Shown one piece after another: positions 35,503 to 47,380 of a DNA stretch of 64,000 bases. The DNA comes from Pseudomonas syringae (GTDB lineage Bacteria > Pseudomonadota > Gammaproteobacteria > Pseudomonadales > Pseudomonadaceae). The stretch's first letter is position 1. Each line of letters opens with the position of its first letter. The stretch lies in the NCBI RefSeq assembly GCF_021605415.1, contig NZ_WKEQ01000007.1:1-64000 (forward strand), read 5' to 3'. The translations under genes and the position numbers were made by a program. A model generated the notes under the pieces. It was not told where the DNA came from. It searched no databases and worked only from the letters and a program-made list of their open reading frames with translations.

Positions 35503-36363
35503 ATGGCAGGCGCAAAAGAGATTCGCAGTAAGATTGCGAGCATCAAAAGCACGCAAAAGATTACCAGCGCCATGGAAAAAGTGGCGGTCAGCAAAATGCG
35601 CAAGGCACAAATGCGCATGGCTGCTAGCCGTCCTTATGCGGAGCGTATCCGCCAGGTTATTGGGCATCTGGCCAACGCCAACCCGGAATACCGCCACCCG
35701 TTCATGATCGACCGTGAAGTAAAGCGTGTCGGTTATGTCGTCGTGAGCAGTGACCGTGGTTTGTGCGGCGGCTTGAATACCAACCTGTTCAAGGCCCTGG
35801 TCAAGGACATGGCGGTAAACCGCGAAAACGGCGTCGAGATTGATCTGTGTGTGATTGGTAGCAAGGGTGCGGCTTTCTTCCGCAACTTCGGCGGCAACGT
35901 CGTAGCAGCTATCAGCCACCTGGGTGAAGAGCCGTCGATCAATGATCTGATCGGTAGCGTCAAAGTGATGCTGGATGCTTACCTGGACGGCCGTATTGAC
36001 CGCTTGTCCGTGGTGTCCAACAAGTTCATCAACACCATGACGCAACAGCCTACCGTGGAGCAATTGGTTCCGCTGGTGGCAACCCCGGATCAAGAACTCA
36101 AGCACCACTGGGACTATCTCTACGAACCGGATGCCAAGGAGCTGCTGGACGGCTTGATGGTCCGTTACGTGGAGTCGCAGGTCTACCAGGCGGTGGTCGA
36201 GAACAACGCGGCCGAACAAGCTGCGCGGATGATCGCGATGAAGAACGCTACCGACAACGCCGGTGATTTGATCAGCGATTTGCAGCTGGTCTACAACAAG
36301 GCGCGTCAGGCTGCGATCACCCAAGAGATCTCGGAAATCGTCGGCGGCGCTGCCGCGGTTTAA
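35503..36363 (+). CDS. atpG: ATP synthase F1 subunit gamma
   Basis: Central rotor shaft. 286 residues, beginning [20 protein letters not shown]; the C-terminal helix has [20 protein letters not shown], which forms the coiled-coil shaft with the N-terminal helix. The family signature [15 protein letters not shown] is present near residue 83. It starts after a hairpin and precedes atpD by 27 bases. Confidence 0.97.
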   Translation: MAGAKEIRSKIASIKSTQKITSAMEKVAVSKMRKAQMRMAASRPYAERIRQVIGHLANANPEYRHPFMIDREVKRVGYVVVSSDRGLCGGLNTNLFKALVKDMAVNRENGVEIDLCVIGSKGAAFFRNFGGNVVAAISHLGEEPSINDLIGSVKVMLDAYLDGRIDRLSVVSNKFINTMTQQPTVEQLVPLVATPDQELKHHWDYLYEPDAKELLDGLMVRYVESQVYQAVVENNAAEQAARMIAMKNATDNAGDLISDLQLVYNKARQAAITQEISEIVGGAAAV

Positions 36364-37770
<1,407 letters not shown>

Positions 37771-37775
37771 TCCCG

Positions 37776-37793
37776 GCGCCCGGAAACGGGCGC
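37776..37793 (+). promoter_or_regulatory. GNRA-tetraloop hairpin atpD/atpC
   Basis: GCGCCCG (37776-37782) pairs with CGGGCGC (37787-37793) around loop GAAA, followed by TAATTTTAG. The short T run makes partial termination or RNase processing before atpC possible. Confidence 0.5.
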
Positions 37794-37816
37794 TAATTTT
37801 AGTTTGAGGCAATCAG

Positions 37817-38242
37817 ATGGCTATGACAGTCCATTGCGATATCGTCAGCGCGGAAGGGGAAATCTTTTCCGGCCTGGTCGAGATGGTGATTGCGCACGGT
37901 GCACTGGGTGATCTTGGTATCGCTCTGGGTCACGCGCCGCTGATCACTAATCTGAAGCCAGGTCCGATCCGCCTGATCAAGCAAGGCGGGGAAGCCGAGG
38001 TGTTTTACATCTCCGGTGGTTTTCTCGAGGTTCAGCCGAACATGGTCAAGGTGCTTGCCGATACTGTGCAACGTGCTGCCGACCTGGATGAAGCTCAGGC
38101 TCAAGCAGCTCTCAAGGCTGCCGAAAATGCCCTGCACGAAAAAGGCGCGGATTTCGATTACGGCGCCGCTGCCGCACGTCTGGCCGAGGCCGCAGCTCAG
38201 CTGCGCACCGTTCAGCAGATCCGCAAGAAGTTTGGCGGTTAA
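37817..38242 (+). CDS. atpC: ATP synthase F1 subunit epsilon
   Basis: Rotor subunit that also inhibits ATP hydrolysis. 141 residues. The N-terminal beta-sandwich begins [21 protein letters not shown] and contains [19 protein letters not shown]; the C-terminal Ala-rich helix hairpin runs from about residue 88 ([17 protein letters not shown]). It is the last gene of the atp operon and is followed by a strong terminator. Confidence 0.96.
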   Translation: MAMTVHCDIVSAEGEIFSGLVEMVIAHGALGDLGIALGHAPLITNLKPGPIRLIKQGGEAEVFYISGGFLEVQPNMVKVLADTVQRAADLDEAQAQAALKAAENALHEKGADFDYGAAAARLAEAAAQLRTVQQIRKKFGG

Positions 38243-38271
38243 TCCGTCAGCCGCTTGTTGTGCGATTGATT

Positions 38272-38299
38272 AAAAAGGGTAGCCTCGGCTACCCTTTTT
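38272..38299 (+). terminator. Terminator of the atp operon
   Basis: AAAAAGGGTAGCC (38272-38284) pairs with GGCTACCCTTTTT (38287-38299), with a strong T run, 30 bases after the atpC stop. Confidence 0.92.
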
Positions 38300-38359
38300 T
38301 CTTTTCCGACTTTCACAACCCGGTCGCAGTCGCTGACCACCCAGGATTGGTAGCCAGTC

Positions 38360-39727
38360 ATGTCTCTTGAAATCGTTATCCTCGCGGCCGGTCAAGGCAC
38401 TCGCATGCGTTCAGCGCTGCCCAAGGTGCTTCACCCGATTGCCGGCAATTCCATGCTTGGCCATGTTATCCACAGCGCTCGGCAGCTTGAGCCGCAACGC
38501 ATTCATGTCGTCATCGGTCACGGTGCCGATGCGGTGCGCGAGCGACTGGCGGCTGACGATCTGAACTTCGTCTTGCAGGACAAACAACTCGGAACGGGCC
38601 ACGCCGTCGCGCAAGCCGTGCCGTTTATCGAGTCCGACACGGTGCTGATTCTCTACGGCGACGTCCCGTTGATCGAAGTCGACACCTTGCAACGCCTGCT
38701 CAAACGAGTTGGCCCGGAGCAGTTGGGTCTGCTGACAGTAAAACTTGACGACCCGACGGGTTATGGCCGCATCGTGCGTGACGCCGACGGCAAGGTCACC
38801 GCCATCGTCGAACAAAAAGACGCCAACGAAGCCCAGCGCGCGATCACCGAAGGCAACACCGGTATCCTCGCGATGCCATTCCAGCGCATGAGCGACTGGA
38901 TGAGCCGTCTGTCCAACAACAACGCACAAGGCGAGTATTACCTGACCGACGTGATCGCCATGGCAGTCAATGACGGACTCGTGGTGGCCACCGAGCAACC
39001 CGAAGACGCCATGGAAGTGCAGGGCGCCAACGACCGCAAGCAACTTTCCGAGCTGGAGCGTCATTACCAATTGCGCGCGGCCCGTCGTTTGATGGCCCAG
39101 GGCGTGACCCTGCGTGACCCGGCGCGCTTCGATGTCCGCGGCGATGTGACCGTCGGTCGCGATGTGCTGATTGATATCAACGTCATTCTGGAAGGCAAGG
39201 TCGTCATCGAAGATGACGTGGAAATCGGCCCTAACTGTGTGATCAAGGACAGCACCCTGCGCAAAGGCGTGGTCATCAAAGCCAATAGCCATATCGAAGG
39301 CGCGGTGATGGGCGAGGGCAGCGATGCCGGCCCGTTCGCCCGTTTGCGTCCGGGCACGGTGCTCGAAGCTCGCGCCCATGTGGGTAACTTCGTTGAACTG
39401 AAAAACGCGCACATGGGCGAAGGCGCCAAGGCTGGGCACCTGACTTACTTGGGTGACGCCGAAGTCGGCGCCCGCACTAACATCGGCGCGGGCACCATCA
39501 CCTGCAACTATGACGGTGCCAACAAGTGGAAAACCGTGCTGGGTGAAGACGTGTTCATCGGCTCCAACAACTCGTTGGTAGCGCCTGTGGATATCTCGTC
39601 CGGTGCGACCACGGCGGCGGGTTCGACCATTACGCAGAATGTTGATATCGCGCAATTGGCTGTTGGCCGGGCGCGGCAGAAGAACATTGATGGCTGGAAG
39701 CGGCCGGAGAAGATCAAGAAAACCTGA
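38360..39727 (+). CDS. glmU: Bifunctional UDP-GlcNAc pyrophosphorylase / GlcN-1-P acetyltransferase
   Basis: Last two steps to UDP-GlcNAc for peptidoglycan and lipopolysaccharide. 455 residues. The uridyltransferase domain has [18 protein letters not shown] (about 8-25); the C-terminal half is a left-handed beta-helix with hexapeptide repeats and [19 protein letters not shown], holding the acetyltransferase site. A perfect DnaA box (38466-38474) lies within. It is followed by glmR and glmS, which encode the regulator and the first enzyme of the same pathway. Confidence 0.97.
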   Translation: MSLEIVILAAGQGTRMRSALPKVLHPIAGNSMLGHVIHSARQLEPQRIHVVIGHGADAVRERLAADDLNFVLQDKQLGTGHAVAQAVPFIESDTVLILYGDVPLIEVDTLQRLLKRVGPEQLGLLTVKLDDPTGYGRIVRDADGKVTAIVEQKDANEAQRAITEGNTGILAMPFQRMSDWMSRLSNNNAQGEYYLTDVIAMAVNDGLVVATEQPEDAMEVQGANDRKQLSELERHYQLRAARRLMAQGVTLRDPARFDVRGDVTVGRDVLIDINVILEGKVVIEDDVEIGPNCVIKDSTLRKGVVIKANSHIEGAVMGEGSDAGPFARLRPGTVLEARAHVGNFVELKNAHMGEGAKAGHLTYLGDAEVGARTNIGAGTITCNYDGANKWKTVLGEDVFIGSNNSLVAPVDISSGATTAAGSTITQNVDIAQLAVGRARQKNIDGWKRPEKIKKT

Positions 39728-39757
39728 GTTATCCACAGTCTTTTTCAAGATCAAACG

Positions 39758-39808
39758 ATCGCAGCCTTCGGCAGCTCCTACACGGGGCTGCAGGTTGCGA
39801 TTTTTTTT
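39758..39808 (+). terminator. Terminator built on a REP-like palindrome after glmU
   Basis: The outer stem is ATCGCAGCC (39758-39766) with GGTTGCGAT (39793-39801), the inner GCAGC (39771-39775) with GCTGC (39787-39791). A run of eight T follows. The segment GCAGCTCCTACA is the usual Pseudomonas REP core. A perfect DnaA box (39729-39737) precedes it. Confidence 0.75.
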
Positions 39809-39884
39809 GCATGACGTATTGACGATTGGGGGCCGATAGGTTTTGATTGCTTCCGTTATCTTTCGAATCGAAACTTAAGCTGCC

Positions 39885-40661
39885 ATGTCGAAACGCAATA
39901 CTCCACAGCGTCGCCACAATATCCTTGCCTTGCTGAATGAGCAGGGCGAAGTGAGCGTGGATGAATTGGCCAAGCGCTTCGAAACCTCGGAAGTTACGAT
40001 CCGCAAGGATCTCGCGGCGCTAGAAAGCCATGGTTTGCTGCTTCGTCGATACGGCGGCGCCATCACCATGCCCCAGGAATTGGTAGCGGAACCCGGCCAG
40101 AGCGTCTCGAAATACAAACAGGCCATTGCGCGCGCAGCCGTCAAGCGCATCCGCGAGCACGCCCGCATCATCATCGACAGCGGCAGCACCACCGCCGCGA
40201 TGATTCCCGAACTGGGCCACCAACCCGGTCTGGTGGTGATGACCAACTCCCTGCACGTTGCCAGTGCTCTCAGCGAGCTCGAACACGAGCCTGTGCTGCT
40301 GATGACCGGCGGCACCTGGGATCCGCATTCGGAATCCTTTCAGGGGCAGGTCGCCGAGCAGGTACTACGCTCTTACGACTTTGACCAGCTGTTCATCGGC
40401 GCCGATGGCATCGACCTGGTGCGTGGCACCACGACATTCAACGAGTTGCTCGGCCTCAGCCGGGTGATGGCTGACGTGGCGCGAGAAGTGACCGTGATGG
40501 TCGAGGCCGACAAGATCGGCCGCAAGATTCCTAACCTGGAGCTGCCCTGGAGCAGCGTCCATACCCTCATTACCGATGATCGCCTGCCTCAGCAGGCCCG
40601 CGATCAGATTCAGGCCCGCGGCATCAACTTGATCTGCGCGGCAGTCAATCAGGAGACATAA
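39885..40661 (+). CDS. glmR: DeoR-family regulator of amino sugar metabolism (GlmR-like)
   Basis: 258 residues. The DeoR helix-turn-helix is at about 6-60: [20 protein letters not shown] then [21 protein letters not shown]. The C-terminal sugar-phosphate sensing domain has [16 protein letters not shown] (phosphate-binding loop) and [10 protein letters not shown]. It lies 2 bases before glmS and downstream of glmU, matching the Pseudomonas gene named glmR. It probably senses a hexosamine phosphate and controls glmS; the effector is inferred. Confidence 0.85.
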   Translation: MSKRNTPQRRHNILALLNEQGEVSVDELAKRFETSEVTIRKDLAALESHGLLLRRYGGAITMPQELVAEPGQSVSKYKQAIARAAVKRIREHARIIIDSGSTTAAMIPELGHQPGLVVMTNSLHVASALSELEHEPVLLMTGGTWDPHSESFQGQVAEQVLRSYDFDQLFIGADGIDLVRGTTTFNELLGLSRVMADVAREVTVMVEADKIGRKIPNLELPWSSVHTLITDDRLPQQARDQIQARGINLICAAVNQET

Positions 40662-40663
40662 GC

Positions 40664-42496
40664 ATGTGTGGAATTGTCGGCGCAGTCGCAGAACGTAACA
40701 TCACCGCTATCTTGCTCGAAGGCCTCAAGCGTCTCGAATACCGCGGCTATGACAGCGCCGGTGTGGCGGTGTATACCAACGAGGAAACGCTCGAGCGCAT
40801 GCGCCGTCCTGGCAAGGTCAGCGAGCTGGAAGCGGCGCTTGCTGAACACCCACTGGTCGGTCGTCTGGGCATCGCCCACACTCGCTGGGCAACTCACGGC
40901 GCGCCTTGCGAACGTAACGCTCACCCGATGTTTTCCGATGATCTGGCCATCGTGCACAACGGCATCATCGAGAACCACGAACCGCTGCGTGAGCAACTGA
41001 AAGGCTTGGGCTACGTGTTCACGTCTGACACCGACACCGAAGTCATTGCGCACCTGTTGAGCCACAAGCTCAAAGAGCTTCCCGATTTGACTGCGGCACT
41101 CAAAGCCACCGTCCAGGAACTGCACGGCGCTTACGGTCTGGCCGTGATCAGCGCCAAGCAACCGGATCGTCTGGTCGCCGCCCGCAGTGGCAGCCCATTG
41201 GTGATTGGTCTGGGTCTGGGCGAGAACTTCCTCGCCTCCGACCAGTTGGCGCTGCGCCAGGTCACCGACCGTTTCATGTACCTGGAAGAGGGCGATATCG
41301 CCGAAATCCAGCGTGAGAAGGTACAGATCTGGGATCTGAACGGCGAGGCCGTCGAACGTCAGACCGTTCAGTACACGGATGGCGCCGAAGCCGCCGACAA
41401 AGGCGAGTTCCGTCACTACATGCTCAAGGAAATCCACGAACAACCGTCTGTCGTGCAACGCACGCTGGAAGGTCGGCTCAGCCCGAACCAAGTGCTGGTG
41501 CAAGCCTTTGGCCCGCAAGCCGCCGAGCTGTTCGCCAAAGTGCGCAACGTGCAGATCGTCGCGTGTGGCACCAGTTATCACGCCGGCATGGTTGCCCGTT
41601 ACTGGCTCGAAGAACTGGCCGGCATTCCGTGCCAGGTCGAAGTGGCGAGCGAGTTTCGCTACCGCAAAGTCGTGGTGCAGCCAGATACCTTGTTCGTGAC
41701 CATTTCCCAGTCCGGCGAAACCGCCGACACCCTAGCCGCGCTGCGTAACGCCAAAGAACTCGGCTTCCTCGCGAGCCTGGCGATCTGCAACGTCGGTATC
41801 AGTTCGCTGGTGCGCGAATCCGACCTGACCCTGCTGACCCAGGCCGGTCGCGAAATCGGCGTGGCCTCGACCAAAGCGTTCACCACGCAACTGGTCGGCC
41901 TGTTGCTGCTGACGCTGTCGCTCGGTCAGGTACGCGGCACATTGGCCGAGGGCATCGAAGCCACCCTCGTCGAAGAACTGCGCCGCCTGCCAACGCGTTT
42001 GGGTGAAGCCCTGGCGATGGACAGCACCGTCGAAAAAGTTGCCGAACTGTTCGCGGAAAAGAACCACACTCTATTCCTTGGCCGTGGCGCGCAATTCCCG
42101 GTGGCGATGGAAGGTGCCCTCAAGCTCAAAGAGATTTCCTACATCCACGCCGAAGCCTATCCGGCCGGTGAACTGAAACACGGCCCGCTGGCGCTTGTGG
42201 ATAACGACATGCCGGTAGTGACTGTGGCGCCGAACAATGAATTGCTGGAAAAGCTCAAGTCGAACCTCCAGGAAGTCCGCGCACGTGGCGGCGAATTGGT
42301 GGTGTTTGCCGATGAGAAAGCAGGCATGACCAATGGCGAAGGCACTCATGTTGTACAGATGCCGCACATCCACGACATCCTCTCGCCGATTCTCTACACG
42401 ATTCCGCTGCAGCTGCTGTCGTACTACGTCGCCGTGCTCAAAGGCACAGACGTCGATCAGCCGCGCAATTTGGCGAAGTCGGTGACGGTGGAATAA
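40664..42496 (+). CDS. glmS: Glutamine-fructose-6-phosphate aminotransferase (isomerising)
   Basis: First step of hexosamine synthesis. 610 residues. Cys2 ([12 protein letters not shown]) is the amidase nucleophile; [13 protein letters not shown] follows. The C-terminal two SIS domains have [30 protein letters not shown] and the [14 protein letters not shown] block. It ends with AKSVTVE, the usual tail carrying the catalytic sugar end. The genes glmR and glmS are separated by two bases. No glmS ribozyme is seen upstream. Confidence 0.97.
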   Translation: MCGIVGAVAERNITAILLEGLKRLEYRGYDSAGVAVYTNEETLERMRRPGKVSELEAALAEHPLVGRLGIAHTRWATHGAPCERNAHPMFSDDLAIVHNGIIENHEPLREQLKGLGYVFTSDTDTEVIAHLLSHKLKELPDLTAALKATVQELHGAYGLAVISAKQPDRLVAARSGSPLVIGLGLGENFLASDQLALRQVTDRFMYLEEGDIAEIQREKVQIWDLNGEAVERQTVQYTDGAEAADKGEFRHYMLKEIHEQPSVVQRTLEGRLSPNQVLVQAFGPQAAELFAKVRNVQIVACGTSYHAGMVARYWLEELAGIPCQVEVASEFRYRKVVVQPDTLFVTISQSGETADTLAALRNAKELGFLASLAICNVGISSLVRESDLTLLTQAGREIGVASTKAFTTQLVGLLLLTLSLGQVRGTLAEGIEATLVEELRRLPTRLGEALAMDSTVEKVAELFAEKNHTLFLGRGAQFPVAMEGALKLKEISYIHAEAYPAGELKHGPLALVDNDMPVVTVAPNNELLEKLKSNLQEVRARGGELVVFADEKAGMTNGEGTHVVQMPHIHDILSPILYTIPLQLLSYYVAVLKGTDVDQPRNLAKSVTVE

Positions 42497-42510
42497 GTTA
42501 TCCACAGTAC

Positions 42511-42544
42511 AAAAGGGGAATCAGCCACCGCTGATTCCCCTTTT
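42511..42544. terminator. Bidirectional terminator between glmS and the LysR gene
   Basis: AAAAGGGGAATCAGC (42511-42525) pairs with GCTGATTCCCCTTTT (42530-42544), loop CACC. It separates convergent genes and has T runs on both strands. A perfect DnaA box lies at 42498-42506. Confidence 0.92.
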
Positions 42545-42559
42545 TTACATCGTCAACCG

Positions 42560-43462
42560 TCACTGCCAATCCTTCGCCGCCTCGGTGAGCATTTCATGGA
42601 TCAGGTCACCAAAACGCCTTGTCAGCATGCTTTGCGGCCGATCCGCCGGCAGCAGCAAGTAAGTCGAAAACCGGATCTGTGGATAAAACGGCCGCGTCTC
42701 GATACCCGTGTGCAAATACTCCTGCGCAACAATCGGGCTGACGATGCTCACCCCCAACCCCAGCGCCACCAGTGAACAGACCGTAGCTGCGTAAGGCGTT
42801 TCCAGATTCAACTTTCGATGGTTGCGATCCTCGGGAAACGCCCGGTCGACACGGGCGCGTGAGCCGTCGCTTTGTGACAGCGAAATAAACTCCTCGCCTT
42901 TTAAATCGTCCGGCCCCACCGAGGCTAATGTGCTGAGTCGATGTCCTTTGGGGAACACACAAACCCCCTGCACGTCGCAAATGTCGCGGATGTTCACCCC
43001 GGGCATGTCTTCGCCAACGTATGACACCAGCCCAAGGTCGCAGAACTGCGACGCCGCCCAATGGGCGACCATTGGCGAATCGCTGGTGTGCAGCGAAATC
43101 GCCACGTCCGGATTTTCCTCGCGGAAGCGTTTGACCACCCGAGGCAATACCGACAATGACAGTGAAGGCACGGCACCGATGCGCAATTGTCCCGTGCCCA
43201 CTCGACGAATGTTCTCCGCCGAGCGCTGCAAACTCTGCAGGCCGATGAACGCCCGCTCGACGTCAGCGAACAGCGCCGCACCTTCATCTGTGGGTAACAG
43301 GCGTCCGCCCATCCGTTCGAACAGCTTGAATCCGCTGCTGCGTTCCAGCTGCGCAATCAACCGACTGATGTTCGGTTGAGAGGTGTGCAGGGATTCGGCA
43401 GCTGCCGTCATCGAGCCGCTCAAGATCACGGCGCGGAAGGCTTCGACTTGTTTGAAGTTCAT
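42560..43462 (-). CDS. LysR-family regulator of the ABC importer cluster
   Basis: 300 residues. The winged HTH begins MNFKQVEAFRAVILSGSMTAAAESLHTSQPNISRLIAQLERS (about 1-42) and is followed by a periplasmic-binding-like effector domain. It is transcribed divergently from the ABC importer operon, so it probably controls both. A palindrome seven bases before its start resembles a LysR operator (43469-43485). The effector is unknown; it is plausibly the imported substrate or its breakdown product. Confidence 0.88.
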   Translation of the reverse strand: MNFKQVEAFRAVILSGSMTAAAESLHTSQPNISRLIAQLERSSGFKLFERMGGRLLPTDEGAALFADVERAFIGLQSLQRSAENIRRVGTGQLRIGAVPSLSLSVLPRVVKRFREENPDVAISLHTSDSPMVAHWAASQFCDLGLVSYVGEDMPGVNIRDICDVQGVCVFPKGHRLSTLASVGPDDLKGEEFISLSQSDGSRARVDRAFPEDRNHRKLNLETPYAATVCSLVALGLGVSIVSPIVAQEYLHTGIETRPFYPQIRFSTYLLLPADRPQSMLTRRFGDLIHEMLTEAAKDWQ

Positions 43463-43468
43463 TTAGGG

Positions 43469-43516
43469 CATATCAATTTGGTATGAAGGCCTAGTGTATT
43501 GTCATTGGTTGATATG
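43469..43516. promoter_or_regulatory. LysR-type operator sites
   Basis: CATATCAATTTGGTATG (43469-43485) has the ATA-N7-TAT form of LysR-type sites, symmetric at 7 of 8 paired bases. TTGATATG (43509-43516), the exact complement of CATATCAA, lies 40 bases further, about four helical turns. This suits a tetrameric LysR protein bridging a recognition and an activation site. It sits between the LysR gene and the importer operon. Confidence 0.55.
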
Positions 43517-43660
43517 AGACAGAAGCTTTATAACTGCTTGCGACATCGACGTCATTGCCTGATGTATTCGATGCGAAAGTGAGCACACGACACCTTTTCA
43601 TTAAGACTCATTGCGTCGCTTAGCGCCTGAGGCCGAGTTGGCGTAGTACCAGGAGGCACC

Positions 43661-44506
43661 ATGTCGTTTTCCCTGAAAATCCTTCGCAGTGCATTGGCAA
43701 TTTCCGGTTTTTCCCTCATCGGTGTGATGCAAGCACACGCCGCCGAACTTCCCGCCGTACCCGATCAAATCAAAGAAGCCGGCCAGTTGCGAGCAGGCGT
43801 TCGTTGCGACCAGCCACCCTACGGTTTTCAGGACGGCAATGGCGAATTCGCCGGGGTCGAAGTGGAAATGTCCCGGCAGATCGCGCTGTGGGCACTGGGC
43901 TCGAAAGACAAAGTGACCTTCACTTGCGTGACCGCTGAAAACCGCGTGCCGCAATTGCTCGGCCGCAAAGTCGACTTCCTGATCGCCACATTGGGCGTTA
44001 CACCCGAGCGGCTGCGCGTGATCGATTTCACTCAGCCCTATCGCTGGGGCGCCAGTGACGTGGTGGTGAAGAAAGACAGCACGATCAACAAAATCGTCGA
44101 CCTGAAGGGCAAGACCCTCGCCACCCTCAAGGGCTCGGTGCAGGCCAAATGGTTTGAAGACCACATGCCGGACGTGAAGACGCTGCGCATGAACAGCGCC
44201 GCCGATGCCTTGCAGACTTTCCGCCAGGGCCGCGCCGACGCCTACACCCACGACGCCGCGACATTGGTGGTGGTGGCCGACAACGACAAGAACGCGCGCC
44301 TGCTCAATGAGCCTTTCCTGATCTCCGACGCCGCCATCGGTGTGCGCAAGCACGATGAAAAATGGCGCGACTACCTCAGCGCGGCTGTGGCGCGGATGCA
44401 CGAAGAGAAGCTGTTTCGCGGTTGGGTGCAGCAGAACGTTCCGCAGAATATCCAGAGCTACTACCTGAGTGTCTTCGAGCAGGCCAAACCTGCTGAAGCG
44501 CTCTGA
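43661..44506 (+). CDS. ABC importer substrate-binding protein, polar amino acid type
   Basis: 281 residues with a Sec signal peptide (about 1-26, cleavage after HA-AE: MSFSLKILRSALAISGFSLI). The SBP-bac-3 fold has RAGVRCDQPPYGFQDGNGEFAGVEVEM and SDVVVKKDSTINKIVDLKGK. CAGGAGG stands seven bases before the ATG. It is secreted to the periplasm and should bind a polar amino acid or a conjugate. A Cys (GVRCDQPPYG) occurs where similar proteins usually have other residues, so specificity may differ. It starts a six-gene importer operon. Confidence 0.9.
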   Translation: MSFSLKILRSALAISGFSLIGVMQAHAAELPAVPDQIKEAGQLRAGVRCDQPPYGFQDGNGEFAGVEVEMSRQIALWALGSKDKVTFTCVTAENRVPQLLGRKVDFLIATLGVTPERLRVIDFTQPYRWGASDVVVKKDSTINKIVDLKGKTLATLKGSVQAKWFEDHMPDVKTLRMNSAADALQTFRQGRADAYTHDAATLVVVADNDKNARLLNEPFLISDAAIGVRKHDEKWRDYLSAAVARMHEEKLFRGWVQQNVPQNIQSYYLSVFEQAKPAEAL

Positions 44507-44517
44507 CGGTCGGCGTT

Positions 44518-45180
44518 ATGGATTTCGATCTCAATTATCTGCTGGCGCAATGGCCGGCGCTGCTCGACGGCGTGTTGATGACCCTGCGGGTGTCGCTGCT
44601 GGCGATCCTGTTTTCGCTGTTGATCGGCATTTCGGGCGGTGCAGCGCGGGTGATGAAAGTGCCCGTGCTGGCGCAGGTTGTCGTGCTTTACGTCGAGCTG
44701 ATACGCAATACGCCGATTCTGGTGCAGCTGTTTTTCATCTTCTACGGCTTGCCGGCGATTGGCTTCGAGCTGTCGCTGTTCTGGTCCGGCGTGCTGTGCC
44801 TGTCGTTGTGGGCCGGGGCGTATCAAGTGGAAAACGTGCGCGGTGGTCTGGCGACGGTCGAGCACGGCATGCGTGAAGCGGCCGCCGCACTCAGCCTCAA
44901 GCCTGCACATTACTTCTGCCTGGTGGCGCTGCCGATTGCCTTTCGCACCAGTTTGCCAGCGGCACTGAACACGGCCATTTCGCTGCTGAAAAACTCGTCG
45001 TACTTGCAGGCCATCGGTCTGGCCGAGCTGACGTTTGTGGCGGTGGACCGGATTGCCACGGATTTTCGCGCCGTCGAGATGTTCAGTGCGATCTGCGTGA
45101 TCTACCTGTCACTGGTGGCCATTCTGGCGCTGTTGACCGGACGCTTGTCGGCCTATCTGCAACGACCTTTCCGGCAGTGA
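44518..45180 (+). CDS. ABC importer permease 1, polar amino acid type
   Basis: 220 residues, about five membrane helices (for example VSLLAILFSLLIGISGG and VVVLYVELIRNTPILVQL). The EAA loop EAAAALSLKPAHYFCLVALPIAFR contacts the ATPases. It belongs to the HisM/HisQ-type permeases. It lies 11 bases after the binding protein and 7 before the second permease; the two should form a heterodimer. Confidence 0.9.
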   Translation: MDFDLNYLLAQWPALLDGVLMTLRVSLLAILFSLLIGISGGAARVMKVPVLAQVVVLYVELIRNTPILVQLFFIFYGLPAIGFELSLFWSGVLCLSLWAGAYQVENVRGGLATVEHGMREAAAALSLKPAHYFCLVALPIAFRTSLPAALNTAISLLKNSSYLQAIGLAELTFVAVDRIATDFRAVEMFSAICVIYLSLVAILALLTGRLSAYLQRPFRQ

Positions 45181-45187
45181 GGCCTCG

Positions 45188-45865
45188 ATGAATTTTTTAG
45201 TTGAAAACTGGGGCTTCGTTTCCAAAGGCCTGTGGATGACTTTGCGCCTGGCGCTGGTGATCCTGCTGTTCACGACGTTGATTTCGGTGTTTTTCGGCGT
45301 GTTGGCGACGATAAAAAACCGGCTGCTGGGCTGGGTCATTCATGGCTACGTGGAGCTGTTTCGCTCGATCCCGTTGATCGTCAACGTGTACCTGATTTTC
45401 TTCGGGGTGCCGATGCTGGGCATCGATCTGAGCCCCTTCGCAGCGGTGACCATCGGCTTGACCCTTTGGGGCAGCGCCAATGGCATCGAAATCGTGCGCG
45501 GCGGCCTCGAATCGGTGGCGCGCCATCAATGGAAAAGTGCCTGGGCCCTGGGCCTGCGCCCCTGGCAGACCTATCTCCATGTCATCGTGCCGCAGTCGAT
45601 GAAAGCGATTCTTCCGGCCTACACCGGGCTGTTGACCATGCTGGTACAAGCCACGTCCCTTGGGGCTTTGGTGGGTGTCAGCGAATTTCTCAAGGTCGGT
45701 CAGATCATCATCGAACGCGCCACGGTCATGACCGGCGTGAGTCCCGCGTTTGCTGTCTACGGCACGGTGCTGCTGGTGTATTTCGTCCTGTGTTCATTGC
45801 TGAGCTGGCTCAGCCGTTATCTCGAACGTCGCTTGGGTCGCCCGGTGACGCGTGGCAATCATTAA
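45188..45865 (+). CDS. ABC importer permease 2, polar amino acid type
   Basis: 225 residues, HisM/HisQ-like. The N-terminus MNFLVENWGFVSKGLWMTLRLAL and the ELFRSIPLIVNVYLIFFGVP segment are the family core; the coupling loop is ALGLRPWQTYLHVIVPQS. It is probably the second half of the transmembrane channel. AAGGAG at its end is used as the Shine-Dalgarno of the lyase gene. Confidence 0.9.
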   Translation: MNFLVENWGFVSKGLWMTLRLALVILLFTTLISVFFGVLATIKNRLLGWVIHGYVELFRSIPLIVNVYLIFFGVPMLGIDLSPFAAVTIGLTLWGSANGIEIVRGGLESVARHQWKSAWALGLRPWQTYLHVIVPQSMKAILPAYTGLLTMLVQATSLGALVGVSEFLKVGQIIIERATVMTGVSPAFAVYGTVLLVYFVLCSLLSWLSRYLERRLGRPVTRGNH

Positions 45866-45877
45866 GGAGTTTTCGTG

Positions 45878-47380
45878 ATGCAAGAATCCAAAGTCAGTCG
45901 GCGCCTCAAGGAAACTACCGCACCGGAAGTCAACGAGTTCATTTACCGCCCGCGTCTGGAAGGCTTTGCCGAGGGTTTCGACAACCTTGGCAACGTCAAC
46001 AAGGCGCATATCGTGATGCTCGCCGAACAGGGGCTGATTCGCGGTGAACACGCCACGGCGCTGGCCAAAGGCGTGCTCGACATGGAAGCGGCCGGGCCTG
46101 GCGTGGTCACGCTCGATCCGTCCCGCGAGGACGCTTACTTCAATTACGAGGCGCATTTGATCGAGCAGATCGGCACCGATGTCGGCGGACGCCTGCATAC
46201 CGGCCGCAGCCGCAACGACATCCTCGCGACCCTTGATCGCCTGCGTTGCCGCGAGACGCTGATGGATCTGATCGACGCGCTGATCCAGGTGCGCCAGACC
46301 GCCATCAACAACGCCGAGGTATACGCCGAAGTGGTGATGCCGGGTTATACCCATCTGCAGCCGGCGCAACCGATTACTTACGGTTATTACCTGTCGGCGG
46401 TGGAACAGGCGCTGGAGCGTGACTGCAAACGCCTGACCCAAGTGCTCGACTCAATGAACCAGAGCCCGCTGGGCGCTGCGGCTTTTGCCGGTACGCCGTT
46501 CGACATCGACCGGGCGCGCACAGCGGAACTGCTGGGTTTCGACGGTTATCTGGACAATGCCCTGGACGCCGTCGGCTCGCGGGATTTCATTCTGGAAAGC
46601 CTGTCGCACCTGAGCCTGCTGTCGGTGTTCTGGAGTCGTGTGGCCCAGGATTATTTCGTCTGGAGCACCCATGAGTTCAGCCTGATCGACTTCCCGGACA
46701 GCGTGGCCGCGACGTCGAGCATCATGCCGCAAAAGAAAAACCCGACCGTGCTGGAATACCTCAAGGGTCGCAGCGGCCACATCGTCGGTTTGCTGATGGG
46801 CGCGAGCATCACCATCAAAGGCAGTAACTTTTCCCACACCGGCGACGGTAATCGCGAGGGCACCCGTGGGTTTTGGGAAGCCGCCGAGGAATCCCTGCGC
46901 TGCCTGAAACTGCTCGATCTGGTGCTGCGCACGGCGACGCCGAATGTCGAACTGGCGGTGAAACGTGCCGGTGAGGACTTCTCCACCGCGACCGGTCTGG
47001 CGGACTTGATCGTCAAAGAAGCCGATCTGTCGTTCCGCGAAGCCCATCACGTGGTCGGCGGCGTGGTGCGCATGGCGATGGACGCAGGTTTGCCGGCGCA
47101 TCGCATCGACACGGCGATGGTCGACGTCTGCGCCCAGGAGCAATTGGGTCACGCGCTGAATATTGCTGCGGAGAAAGTCCGCGACTGCCTCGATCCGACT
47201 GCCAACGTGCAGGCGCGTTCTTCGGCTGGCGGCCCATCGATGGCCTCGCTGATACCGAGCCTGCAACGCGCCAACGCGCGTCTCGCCACCGAACGCCAGG
47301 CCATTGCGGCCCGTCGCGATCGTCTGGCGGCCGCCCATGATCGTCTGCAAGCGGCGACGCGGGCGCAGGCCGGCCTATGA
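45878..47380 (+). CDS. Argininosuccinate-lyase-family enzyme within the importer operon
   Basis: 500 residues from ATG 45878 (eight bases after AAGGAG; a GTG three bases upstream is alternative). The fumarase/aspartase superfamily signature [10 protein letters not shown] is present, as is [13 protein letters not shown]. But [11 protein letters not shown] replaces the usual SRNDQ of biosynthetic ArgH, and the usual N-terminal WGGRF is missing. It is longer than ArgH (about 460). Enzymes of this family cleave a C-N bond of aspartate conjugates to release fumarate. In this setting it probably degrades an imported conjugate rather than making arginine. The substrate cannot be read from the sequence. 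It overlaps the following ATPase gene by four bases. Confidence 0.85.
   Translation: MQESKVSRRLKETTAPEVNEFIYRPRLEGFAEGFDNLGNVNKAHIVMLAEQGLIRGEHATALAKGVLDMEAAGPGVVTLDPSREDAYFNYEAHLIEQIGTDVGGRLHTGRSRNDILATLDRLRCRETLMDLIDALIQVRQTAINNAEVYAEVVMPGYTHLQPAQPITYGYYLSAVEQALERDCKRLTQVLDSMNQSPLGAAAFAGTPFDIDRARTAELLGFDGYLDNALDAVGSRDFILESLSHLSLLSVFWSRVAQDYFVWSTHEFSLIDFPDSVAATSSIMPQKKNPTVLEYLKGRSGHIVGLLMGASITIKGSNFSHTGDGNREGTRGFWEAAEESLRCLKLLDLVLRTATPNVELAVKRAGEDFSTATGLADLIVKEADLSFREAHHVVGGVVRMAMDAGLPAHRIDTAMVDVCAQEQLGHALNIAAEKVRDCLDPTANVQARSSAGGPSMASLIPSLQRANARLATERQAIAARRDRLAAAHDRLQAATRAQAGL

Noticed and set aside
40600..40664. glmS ribozyme upstream of glmS
   Set aside because: Only two bases separate the regulator and glmS and no ribozyme core is visible; such ribozymes are typical of Gram-positive bacteria.
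45878..47380. Biosynthetic argininosuccinate lyase (argH)
   Set aside because: Operon context is transport, the SRNDQ and WGGRF motifs differ and the protein is about 40 residues longer.
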